Both the position numbers and the translations under genes were made by a program. A stretch of DNA of 5,851 bases from Phycisphaerae bacterium (GTDB taxonomy: Bacteria; Planctomycetota; Phycisphaerae; UBA1845; PWPN01). The DNA is taken from the NCBI GenBank assembly GCA_003557125.1, contig PWPN01000011.1:1-5851 (forward strand). The letters run 5' to 3'. Positions 1 to 5,845 of the stretch are shown in pieces. Within the stretch, counting starts at the first letter, position 1. Each line of letters starts with the position of its first letter. The notes below the pieces were generated by a model. That model had not been told where the DNA came from and made no database searches. It saw only the letters and a list, made by a program, of their open reading frames with translations.

Positions 1-3
1 GGG

Positions 4-95
4 GGGCGGCCGCTACAGGGTGGTACGGGCGTCTCGCCCGTCGGGTTGTGCCACGGGCGGCCGCTACAGGGTGGTACGGGCGTCTCGCCCGTCGG
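4..95. repeat. Two-copy GC-rich hairpin repeat (GTGVSPV-type)
   Basis: Two identical 41-bp copies lie at 4-44 and 55-95, with a period of 51 bp and a 10-bp spacer. Each carries a perfect inverted repeat, ACGGGCG-TCT-CGCCCGT (25-41 and 76-92), able to form a short strong hairpin. One plus-strand frame through it reads GTGVSPV. I recall similar dispersed units as short hypothetical peptides in planctomycete and verrucomicrobial genomes, so I read it as an intergenic REP-like element and not as a gene. Copy 2 ends 21 bases beyond the lptD stop codon, so the hairpins may help to protect or end that transcript. No T-run follows on either strand, so it is not a standard intrinsic terminator. The first copy lies close to the window edge, so more copies may follow outside. 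Confidence 0.85.
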
Positions 96-116
96 ATCAC
101 AACAGCAGGAGGGCGG

Positions 117-3077
117 TTACCTTTCGGGCCGGATGCCCGTCGACTCGGCTACGCGGACGAAACGGCGGTCCCCGATGGCAGCCTGCGGCGCGCCCTCCGG
201 CCAGACCGTCAGGCCGATGTTGATATCGTTATTGATGTTTTCCACACCGAAGGTCACGCCCGCATACCAGCGCGGAAACTTGCGGATCAGCATGATATCG
301 AACTGTTCGACCTCGCTACGTTCGAGATCATAATACGATCGCATCGCGACGCGGTACTTCTCGTTGAGTGCGTACGTCGAGCCGAGACCGAGCAGATGCG
401 AGTCCGTCGGCTTGATACGGCGATAGCCCACGAAATACGCAAGTCTCGGCGTGCGTTCCACGGCGTACGAGATGTTGAGCAGATCCATGGCCCCGTTGTT
501 CATGTCGAAGTTGCTGTCGGCCAGCAGCACCGTCGTATCGCTGATGCGGTAAGTCGCCTCGCCTCGAAAGTGGTTCCGGGAGACGCTGTTTTCGGGCCGG
601 TAAGAGTAGAATCGGCCGATGGGCGTATTGTTCTCCGGCTGATTGCCGAAGAAGTTGGCCTCGAGGTCCAGCGTGATCCAATCGACGATCTCCCATTCGC
701 CCGGCGCGCCCCTCCGCGTCTGCCAGCGCTGCCGGAGGGCGACGGAGGTGCCGTAAAAATCGTCGATATCCTCGACGCCCGCGTCGAAGGGATGCAGCCG
801 GATGCTGTCCACGCTCGAGCCCGACATCCAGGCGACGACCTCCGGCCGGATGATGTGCCGGATACCGTTGATGTCCAGCAGCTCTGACGAAACATCCTCG
901 AAGAGCTGCCAGAACTGGGTTCCCGAACGGACACCCGCGCTGCCGAACATCCGCGTCGGGCTCCCGTGCGCGGGAGAGCCGTGCCAATAGCCGGCCCGTC
1001 CCATGACATACGGGGTGATGTTCAGGTTCCCCAGCCAGATCGGCACGTCCACCTCCGAGCGGTGGTCGGTGCGGAAGGTCACGTTGCTGCGGTCCGTGTT
1101 GTCGCGGATGCGCCCCGAATCGAAGATGCGCCGGTTGTCCGGCCGATAGCGTACGAGCCCGAGGTGGGATTCCTGATAGAAAGACGCGACGTCGCCCAGC
1201 GGCTCGCCGATCAGGTGGAACCCGAGGCTCGGCAGATGCTCGGTCTGCGTGAGGAAGTCCAGGACGCGCCACTGGGCCAGGCCCGTGACCGCCCAGTTGT
1301 CCTGCTGTTTCTTGAGGTAGATGAGCGTTTCCTGTTCCTTGGACTGCTCGAACTCGCTGCGGAAGAACTCTTGCATGAAGTCCGGGTCGCTGATGTAAGA
1401 GCCTTCGAGGGTCAGCTCCCAGCCCTGTCCGAGCAGCTCGCGGTGACGCCACGTGAGACGTCCGCGGGTGCGCGTGTCCGGGTCGCCGCCTCGGAAGGGG
1501 CCCAAGCCGTCCTTGCCGTCGTCATAGATGAAATAACCGCGGAACAGGCCGTAGGAATCCGGCAGTGCGTAATCGATATCCGTGCCGATGCCCGGGCCGC
1601 GTCGGCCGTAGTAGTCGAGCGAAAGAATCGCCTCGACACCCTCGGGGTCCTCGATGCCCAGCAGGTTGAACAGGTACCATTTCGTTTCGACGCTCGGTCC
1701 GTAACGTTTCGTGTAGAACGTCCGGAAGCGGTGGATCGACGTTTCGCTGGTTCGGAAATCACCGGCTACGTAAGGCCAATAGGCGACCGGTACACCCCCG
1801 ATATTGAGCGTCACGTCGTCCATCCGGTACCGTCCGGCAAAAACTCCCGTGACGCGGTCGGTTTCATCGCGCGGGGTCATGTCCGTGAGGTGGACGCGTT
1901 CGGCCCCGAGGTGGATATGGGGTGTGTAGAATTCGCTGGTGCTGACCCTGGCGCCACTGGCGGTATACTCCGTGGTGGAGAGCTGGCGTACCTGGGCGGC
2001 TCGCACGTAGATCGGCACGTTGCGTTCGGGCACCATCGCCCGCATGACAGCGTCCAGGATGAGCGCGCGGTCGTTTTCGAAGTCGTAATAGATCTCCGAG
2101 GCGCGGACCATGCGCTCGCCGCGTGTGAGGACGACATCGCCCTGAAGATAGACGCCGGCCACAGCGGCCCCGATACCCGCGTCCAAGCCCGGAATGCCCA
2201 CCCGCTCCGCCTCGTCGGGTGCGCGGACCGCGCGCGGATCCTCGGTCGGGAATGGCTCGAGTCCGGGCGCATCCGGCGGGGGCTCGTCCTGCTCTTGCTC
2301 GGGCTGCAGGCCCCGGGCCAGGAACAGGACCGCGCCGTCGGCTCGGATTTCGAGAAAATCACCGCTGTCGACCAGCCCCTGGGAGACGTAGACGTTCTCG
2401 GTCGCCAGGATGACGTTCCGCTGCTCGTCGATGATCTCCTGTTCGGCCCGGTAGCGTACGACGGGCCGCACCCTCGGGCGTGCCACCGGTTGAGGCCGAT
2501 CGAGTTCGACGACTTCCAACGCTTCCGGTCGGGGCACGGTCGGATCCGCCTCGACGATCGACGCTCGAACCGCAACCGCCTCCTGATAGAGTTTCGTTCC
2601 TTCCGAGGTGGAGGCTTCACTGACATCGACCGATACTACGGGCGGCTCGGTCGTGTTGAAGGTCACAAACAGTGAGGGCCCTGCCGTCAACGTCCCGGCC
2701 GATTCGCGGACACGTGCATTGTCCGAAAGGTAGACCTCGAAGTGGAAGTAGGGTTGGTTTTCCCAATGTCTTTGCCGCATCCAGATGACGGCATCCCGAC
2801 TTTCGAGCCGCCGATCGCCCAGATGGAGCGAAAAATCGCCATGATACTGTATGACTCGGGTAGCCTTATCGATCCGCCAGAGGTAGGCATATGCCCCATA
2901 AAGTTCAGGACGCGCCTGGCTGATGCCGGCCGGCAGATGCGAAACCGCTGCCGCCGTATCGTCCAGTGGCAAAAGGGGCGTCTCGGGTGCTGCCGTTGCC
3001 TCCAAGGCAACCAGTGCAAATGCGAGGACCGTCCACGACAGTAGTCCCGAGCCGAAACAGTGCCCTATAGTTCTCAA
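117..3077 (-). CDS. lptD: LptD/OstA-type LPS-assembly outer-membrane protein
   Basis: Predicted outer-membrane translocon that inserts lipopolysaccharide into the outer leaflet, working with LptE and the LptA bridge. The product is 986 residues from the TTG at 3077. Residues 1-30 form a Sec signal peptide (Arg2, hydrophobic stretch about 12-28, cleavage near ATAA/PET). LptA/OstA-like jellyroll strands follow in three blocks: about 62-100 (GDFSLHLGDRRLESRDAVIW), 228-253 (ENVYVSQG) and 309-347 (VYLQGDVVLTRGERMVRASE). An acidic, proline-rich linker at about 256-295 separates the last two. GVPVAYWPYVAGDF (428-441) is the usual LptD step from jellyroll to barrel, and about 460-959 is rich in alternating aromatic/polar beta-strands. 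The final strand ends at Trp959 and is followed by a 27-residue tail. The mature protein has no cysteine, so the disulfides of E. coli LptD cannot form. I chose TTG3077 because the signal peptide starts there and GGAAGG lies 9 nt upstream. The open frame runs back to an ATG at 3353, but that stretch contains the promoter. The family call rests on motifs seen by eye; a related OstA-like protein is the alternative. Confidence 0.82.
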   Translation of the reverse strand: MRTIGHCFGSGLLSWTVLAFALVALEATAAPETPLLPLDDTAAAVSHLPAGISQARPELYGAYAYLWRIDKATRVIQYHGDFSLHLGDRRLESRDAVIWMRQRHWENQPYFHFEVYLSDNARVRESAGTLTAGPSLFVTFNTTEPPVVSVDVSEASTSEGTKLYQEAVAVRASIVEADPTVPRPEALEVVELDRPQPVARPRVRPVVRYRAEQEIIDEQRNVILATENVYVSQGLVDSGDFLEIRADGAVLFLARGLQPEQEQDEPPPDAPGLEPFPTEDPRAVRAPDEAERVGIPGLDAGIGAAVAGVYLQGDVVLTRGERMVRASEIYYDFENDRALILDAVMRAMVPERNVPIYVRAAQVRQLSTTEYTASGARVSTSEFYTPHIHLGAERVHLTDMTPRDETDRVTGVFAGRYRMDDVTLNIGGVPVAYWPYVAGDFRTSETSIHRFRTFYTKRYGPSVETKWYLFNLLGIEDPEGVEAILSLDYYGRRGPGIGTDIDYALPDSYGLFRGYFIYDDGKDGLGPFRGGDPDTRTRGRLTWRHRELLGQGWELTLEGSYISDPDFMQEFFRSEFEQSKEQETLIYLKKQQDNWAVTGLAQWRVLDFLTQTEHLPSLGFHLIGEPLGDVASFYQESHLGLVRYRPDNRRIFDSGRIRDNTDRSNVTFRTDHRSEVDVPIWLGNLNITPYVMGRAGYWHGSPAHGSPTRMFGSAGVRSGTQFWQLFEDVSSELLDINGIRHIIRPEVVAWMSGSSVDSIRLHPFDAGVEDIDDFYGTSVALRQRWQTRRGAPGEWEIVDWITLDLEANFFGNQPENNTPIGRFYSYRPENSVSRNHFRGEATYRISDTTVLLADSNFDMNNGAMDLLNISYAVERTPRLAYFVGYRRIKPTDSHLLGLGSTYALNEKYRVAMRSYYDLERSEVEQFDIMLIRKFPRWYAGVTFGVENINNDINIGLTVWPEGAPQAAIGDRRFVRVAESTGIRPER

Positions 3078-3086
3078 GAGTCCTAA

Positions 3087-3092
3087 CCTTCC
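3087..3092 (-). promoter_or_regulatory. Shine-Dalgarno deciding the lptD TTG start
   Basis: GGAAGG on the minus strand lies 9 nt before the TTG at 3077. A nearer AGGA (3081-3084) is only 3 nt away, too close to be the main site. Together with the signal peptide that begins exactly at this TTG, it supports a 986-residue protein. In-frame ATG and TTG codons further upstream overlap the promoter. Confidence 0.5.
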
Positions 3093-3177
3093 CTTCGGGG
3101 CACCCGCGTTTTGCCGGGCCGACCGCCGGGCTCCGGCGTAGGAGTCGAGGGGTGCTTTTCGAGAAGCGTCGGGCCGG

Positions 3178-3205
3178 ATTATAAAAGGCTCATAAGTCAA
3201 GTCAA
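3178..3205 (-). promoter_or_regulatory. Strong sigma70-type promoter of lptD
   Basis: On the minus strand, -35 TTGACT (3200-3205, five of six consensus bases) is followed by a 16-bp spacer and a perfect -10 TATAAT (3178-3183). Transcription would begin near 3171, giving a leader of about 94 nt before the TTG start. A second TTGACT (3195-3200) is only 11 bp from the -10 and is not usable. The tandem palindromes begin 7 bp upstream of the -35, a position suited to an activator or to a repressor that crowds polymerase. Confidence 0.72.
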
Positions 3206-3212
3206 ACAAAAC

Positions 3213-3252
3213 CTGTTGCTGGACGGCAAAATCTGTTGCTGGACAGCAAAAT
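3213..3252. promoter_or_regulatory. Tandem palindromic operator-like units
   Basis: Two directly adjacent 20-bp units (3213-3232 and 3233-3252) differ at one base, G3225 against A3245. The second holds a perfect palindrome, TTGCTG-GA-CAGCAA (3236-3249). The first holds TTGCTG-GA-CGGCAA (3216-3229), with one pair broken. Palindrome centres are 20 bp apart, close to two helical turns, so bound dimers would sit on the same DNA face. The perfect palindrome covers the -35 box of the rightward promoter, and the array lies just upstream of the lptD -35. This arrangement is typical of a binding site for a dimeric regulator that binds cooperatively. The adjacent small protein is the obvious candidate, but nothing in the sequence proves it. 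Confidence 0.65.
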
Positions 3253-3268
3253 GAGGATACATGATAAT
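3240..3268 (+). promoter_or_regulatory. Rightward sigma70-type promoter overlapped by operator
   Basis: -35 TGGACA (3240-3245, five of six) and -10 GATAAT (3263-3268, five of six) are separated by 17 bp. The start point would be near 3275, leaving a leader of about 200 nt before the ATG at 3475. The -35 lies inside the perfect TTGCTG-GA-CAGCAA palindrome, so a protein bound there would block polymerase. It is the best candidate promoter for the small downstream gene, although a nearer one cannot be excluded. Confidence 0.55.
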
Positions 3269-3309
3269 ATGGGTATCGGCTATTGCCCGCCCAGTCACAC
3301 GGTAGGAAA

Positions 3310-3348
3310 GGAAGTGCATCAGCGACTGGAGCCATTACGGGCACTTCC
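3310..3348 (+). repeat. Inverted repeat in leader of small gene
   Basis: GGAAGTGC (3310-3317) and GCACTTCC (3341-3348) are perfect 8-bp arms around a 23-nt loop. They lie inside the predicted leader of the 3475-3672 gene and about 130 nt before its start codon. No T-run follows, so it is not an intrinsic terminator. It may be an RNA stem or simply chance. Confidence 0.4.
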
Positions 3349-3458
3349 AGCAAGCAGCCTCATTTATTACATCGCTCAGTAGGATGGTCGTGTGGGCCGT
3401 CTTACGTATCAGGAAGAGGTGGGGGATGGCCGCATCCCGAAACAAAAGCGGCACATTG

Positions 3459-3464
3459 AAGGAG
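3459..3464 (+). promoter_or_regulatory. Shine-Dalgarno of the small gene
   Basis: AAGGAG, 10 nt before the ATG at 3475. It is the strongest ribosome-binding match in this part of the window. It selects the 65-residue frame over a 91-residue frame that overlaps it from 3384 with no comparable site. Confidence 0.75.
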
Positions 3465-3474
3465 AGTTGGTCCT

Positions 3475-3672
3475 ATGGAGAAACCGAAACGATCTTACTA
3501 CCTGCCCAACAAGCTTGTGACCGCGTTCGATCGCGAATGCTCGAAATCAGGGTACGTCAAGGAAAAAGTCGTCGCGGCCGCCATGCTCGCATTCTTGGGA
3601 AGCGACCCTCAATCGCGAAGCGATATGTTCGAACGATTGGATCTGTTTCTGCACGGTAAGGGTAAACGCTGA
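3475..3672 (+). CDS. Small ribbon-helix-helix-like protein
   Basis: The gene encodes 65 residues and has a good AAGGAG Shine-Dalgarno (3459-3464) 10 nt before the ATG, which sets the start. The protein is basic at both ends. Residues 5-11 (KRSYYLP) look like the beta-strand of a ribbon-helix-helix (MetJ/Arc-type) fold. Residues 12-25 (NKLVTAFDRECSKS) and 28-42 (VKEKVVAAAMLAFLG) look like its two helices, with a turn at GY (26-27). A third amphipathic helix (about 45-60) follows. Proteins of this fold act as dimers that insert the paired beta-strands into the DNA major groove, often at tandem sites, and often repress their own gene. It is divergent from lptD, and the tandem palindromes in the shared region fit such a regulator. 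No toxin or antitoxin partner is seen, although many ribbon-helix-helix proteins are antitoxins. The gene looks real; the fold is inferred by eye and the role is not known. Confidence 0.72.
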   Translation: MEKPKRSYYLPNKLVTAFDRECSKSGYVKEKVVAAAMLAFLGSDPQSRSDMFERLDLFLHGKGKR

Positions 3673-3918
3673 CAGCCTCTTTTCCCTGCGCAGACACAAA
3701 CCTTGCTGCACATACCGATCAAGCTGAAGCTCAGGGGGGAAAGGCAGAAGCATCGGGTATCCACGAGCTTTTGCGAGTTCGTGGAAATGTCAGTACGTAT
3801 CGAACGCGAGCATGGCATCGCGGGTTGCAAAAAGATCGAGCGCGTTATGAGTTCGACCCAAGTCTTTTCATCTTGTGACGAGACGCGCTTACACTTGGAA
3901 CTACGGGCTGATCGATAG
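3673..3918 (+). other. In-frame open extension behind the small gene
   Basis: After the TGA at 3670-3672 the same frame stays open for 81 codons until TAG at 3916-3918. The peptide includes IKLKLRGERQKHRVST, EFVEMSVRIEREHG and TRLHLELRADR. It is rich in charged residues, but I recognise no family. There is no ATG near its beginning, only a TTG at 3703 without a clear Shine-Dalgarno. It could be the remnant of a longer gene cut by the TGA, a readthrough extension, or an untranslated tail that happens to be open. Apart from this frame, I see nothing else in the roughly 310 bases between the small gene and the terminator. Confidence 0.3.
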
Positions 3919-3984
3919 CCGTCGTTGATGAGCCGGTCCGAAGCCATGCTGCGCAGCGACAACACCGTACATCCAAAGAATGAT

Positions 3985-4031
3985 AAAAAACCCGCTCTCC
4001 CCGGTTCGGAAGCCGAGGGAGCGGGTTTTTT
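3985..4031. terminator. Bidirectional intrinsic terminator
   Basis: Thirteen-base arms AAAAAACCCGCTC (3985-3997) and GAGCGGGTTTTTT (4019-4031) pair perfectly. The inner part (CCGG against CCGAGG) extends the stem imperfectly around a short loop. A run of six T follows the GC-rich stem when read in either direction. It lies 53 nt past the htrA stop codon on the minus strand and also ends rightward transcription from the small gene. It therefore separates two convergent units. Confidence 0.9.
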
Positions 4032-4084
4032 CAGTCTGAGTCCGATCGGCCCGCTTCTTCGATCGTGCGGGCCGGATTGACGCG

Positions 4085-5701
4085 TCAGTCCGCCACGCGG
4101 GCGAAAAGCGTCCGGGATCGGCCGGTCCGCACGTCACGGATCCGCATGCGTACCCCTTCGGCCAGCGTTTCTCTGCTCAGGATTTCTCTCAGCGTAGCGG
4201 GCGAATCGATCGATTGGCCGGCTGCGTTCAGGATGAGGTCGCCCGGCCGGATGCCCAGCACCGCCGCTGCCTCTCCGAGCGGCGTGACGCCGACCACGAT
4301 GACTTGACCGTCCGTGACGCCGCGACGCTCCCAGCCATATTGACGGGCCAGTTCGGGTGTCATTTGTGCGACAATCATACCGAGTGCTTCGATCTCGGCC
4401 TCGGTCGGTACGTCATCGTCGGGGCGTTCCCTGCGGCGAGGCCGATCCTCCCAGGGGCCTGCAAAAAAGTCGTCGGGCTGCCTGTCGATCTCGACGGGAA
4501 CGACGATCTCACGCTCATCGCGCCAGACGGTCATGTCCACCGTGGTGCCCACGGGCGTGTAGGCCACCCAGCGCTGAAGTTCAGCCACAGCGGTAACTTT
4601 GCGACCATCGTAGGCCAGAATAACGTCATCGACCTTCAAGCCGGATCGGTCCGCCGGACTGTCGGGCATGATGTCCTCGATGAGAATCCCCTCGTCCTCT
4701 TCCATCCCGAACGTTCTTCCGATACCGGGCTCGAACTCTCTCAGGCTGCGGATGCTGACTCCCAGATAGCCGCGCACGATCTCTTCGCCGCGCTCGAAAT
4801 AGGGCAGCAGTTCCCGCACCGTTTCGCTGGGAACGGCAAAGCCGATTCCCATGTAGCCGCCCACCATGGCCGTCGTGGCGATGGCGGTATTGATCCCGAT
4901 GACCTCGCCGCGGAGGTTCAGAAGCGGGCCGCCGCTGTTGCCGGGGTTGATGGCTGCATCTGTCTGAATGAGATCCTCATAGCCCATCACGATCCCGGGA
5001 TTCCGTCCTTTGGCGGAAATGATGCCCTGCGTGACGGTCTGCGGCAGATTGAACGGGGCTCCGATCGCAATCACCCAGTCGCCGACCTCCATCTCCTCGC
5101 TGGATCCCAGAGGCAAGGCATGCAGATCTCTTACTTCCGTCGTGATCTGGAGCATCGCCAGTTCCGTCTTCGGGTCGCGTCCCATGATCCTGGCCGGCAG
5201 GACTCGGCCGTCATGGAGCCGGATATCGATCCGTGCGTCCTCCGTATCGGCCATCTCCACGACGTGGTTGTTGGTGATGATGTAGCGCTTCTCGGCATCG
5301 ATGATGACGCCGCTGCCGATCCCGGCACGCGGCCGCGGGCCGGGCATCCCGAACGGGGGTGCTTCACGCTCCCGCTCCCGTTCCGGACCCGGGCGCCGCC
5401 TCTCAAAAAATTCACGGAGCGCATCAGGCAGGTCCCGCATGTCGAGGTCGTCCATCTCCTCCTCGACGGGCTGGGGGATGGCGCGCGCGATCACCTGGAC
5501 CACCGCAGGCTGGGTATCTCTGGCGACATTGCGGAAAACGCGCGAAAAAGCCTCCACAGCTGCGGGAAGATCCCTGTCTTCCTCGGCTTGTGCCGCCTGC
5601 GGTGACAGGCTCACCGTGGCCATCGCAGCCATGACGAAAACCAGTCCCCACGCCATCCCTCGGACGTCTCGCATTTTTTTGCTCCGTCGTGTTTTGCACA
5701 T
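4085..5701 (-). CDS. HtrA/DegQ-type periplasmic serine protease, two PDZ domains
   Basis: Predicted secreted protease/chaperone of the HtrA (Do) family that degrades or refolds damaged envelope proteins. It has 538 residues from the ATG at 5701. Residues 1-39 form a Sec signal peptide (RRSKK n-region, hydrophobic core about 16-33, cleavage at AQA/EE). A charged linker with a PEREREREA repeat (about 106-113) precedes the trypsin-like domain (about 127-305). That domain has His146 in TNNHVV, Ser256 in GNSGGPL and the conserved IQTDAAINPGNSGG block. At the place of the catalytic Asp the sequence is DPKTELAML, with Glu180 where the family has Asp (usual DPKTDLA). PDZ1 spans about 311-405 (GYLGVSIR; GILIEDIMPDSPADRSGLKVDD) and PDZ2 about 435-530 (VIVVGVTPLGEAAAVLGIRPGD). 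An acidic and arginine-rich linker (about 410-432) lies between them. Length and domain order match DegP/DegQ-class proteins. The gene appears to be transcribed alone, from the promoter at 5763-5791. The family is certain; whether it is the DegP or DegQ counterpart is not, so I leave the symbol blank. Confidence 0.93.
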   Translation of the reverse strand: MCKTRRSKKMRDVRGMAWGLVFVMAAMATVSLSPQAAQAEEDRDLPAAVEAFSRVFRNVARDTQPAVVQVIARAIPQPVEEEMDDLDMRDLPDALREFFERRRPGPEREREREAPPFGMPGPRPRAGIGSGVIIDAEKRYIITNNHVVEMADTEDARIDIRLHDGRVLPARIMGRDPKTELAMLQITTEVRDLHALPLGSSEEMEVGDWVIAIGAPFNLPQTVTQGIISAKGRNPGIVMGYEDLIQTDAAINPGNSGGPLLNLRGEVIGINTAIATTAMVGGYMGIGFAVPSETVRELLPYFERGEEIVRGYLGVSIRSLREFEPGIGRTFGMEEDEGILIEDIMPDSPADRSGLKVDDVILAYDGRKVTAVAELQRWVAYTPVGTTVDMTVWRDEREIVVPVEIDRQPDDFFAGPWEDRPRRRERPDDDVPTEAEIEALGMIVAQMTPELARQYGWERRGVTDGQVIVVGVTPLGEAAAVLGIRPGDLILNAAGQSIDSPATLREILSRETLAEGVRMRIRDVRTGRSRTLFARVAD

Positions 5702-5710
5702 CAGATGTCG

Positions 5711-5716
5711 CTCCTC
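5711..5716 (-). promoter_or_regulatory. Shine-Dalgarno deciding the htrA-type gene start
   Basis: GAGGAG on the minus strand lies 9 nt before the ATG at 5701, giving a signal peptide that begins MCKTRRSKKM. The in-frame ATG at 5791 would place the start inside the promoter and is rejected. A second in-frame ATG at 5674 has GGAG 7 nt upstream and would also leave a workable signal peptide (MRDVRGMAW), so it remains an alternative start. Confidence 0.65.
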
Positions 5717-5762
5717 ATGGTTTGCGGGGGGGCGTCCTGCCGTCGTACCCCATCTCTTAGAC

Positions 5763-5791
5763 CTTATATGCAGCAGGAAAGGCCAAAACAA
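5763..5791 (-). promoter_or_regulatory. Probable sigma70-type promoter of the protease gene
   Basis: On the minus strand, -35 TTGTTT (5786-5791, three of six) and -10 TATAAG (5763-5768, five of six) are separated by exactly 17 bp. Transcription would begin near 5755 and give a leader of about 55 nt. The weak -35 could mean an activator or an alternative sigma factor is involved, but I see no sigmaE-type pair with correct spacing. Confidence 0.5.
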
Positions 5792-5824
5792 TCAATTCCG
5801 TCCCCTCTTTGCCCGGCGATCATC

Positions 5825-5845
5825 GAATCCGCTCCTGCGGGATTC
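5825..5845. repeat. Short inverted repeat upstream of the protease promoter
   Basis: GAATCCGC (5825-5832) and GCGGGATTC (5837-5845) pair with a single bulged base around a TCCT loop. It lies about 35 bp upstream of the -35 box. On the plus strand it is followed by A, not T, so it is not a terminator of either strand by itself. It could be a regulatory site or part of a structure cut by the window edge. Confidence 0.35.

Larger units (their letters stand above)
3078..3474. other. 397-bp divergent intergenic control region
   Basis: This stretch separates lptD (leftward) from the small ribbon-helix-helix-like gene (rightward). It holds the lptD promoter and a leader of about 94 nt, two tandem palindromic units, a rightward promoter, and a leader of about 200 nt before the small gene. 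The rightward leader contains a stem of 8-bp arms at 3310-3317 and 3341-3348. I find no convincing additional gene here; the short open frames are unsupported. Confidence 0.7.

Noticed and set aside
25..92. Repeat hairpins as an intrinsic terminator or as a CRISPR array
   Set aside because: No T-run follows the stems on either strand, and only two copies with a 10-bp spacer are present, far from CRISPR geometry.
48..887. Long plus-strand open frame of 279 codons opposite lptD
   Set aside because: It is antisense to a gene with clear signal peptide, jellyroll and barrel features, begins inside the intergenic repeat, and has arginine-rich low-complexity content typical of a shadow frame in GC-rich DNA.
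966..2675. Plus-strand open frame of 569 codons opposite lptD
   Set aside because: It is the codon-position mirror of lptD in GC-rich sequence; its product shows no domain, signal peptide or ribosome-binding site.
3384..3659. Plus-strand 91-codon frame overlapping the small gene
   Set aside because: The AAGGAG site and a protein-like helix pattern favour the 3475 frame; the 91-codon product is basic and featureless.
3609..3965. Minus-strand open frame of 118 codons across the small gene
   Set aside because: It overlaps the small gene and its tail, lacks a good ribosome-binding site, and lies directly downstream of the terminator at 3985-4031.
4214..5605. Plus-strand open frame of 463 codons opposite the protease gene
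   Set aside because: The opposite strand carries an unmistakable HtrA protease; this frame is a shadow with no recognisable motifs.
5740..5801. SigmaE-like promoter (GGAATT with TCTAA) for the protease gene
   Set aside because: The two elements are about 32 bp apart on the minus strand, about twice the spacing needed.
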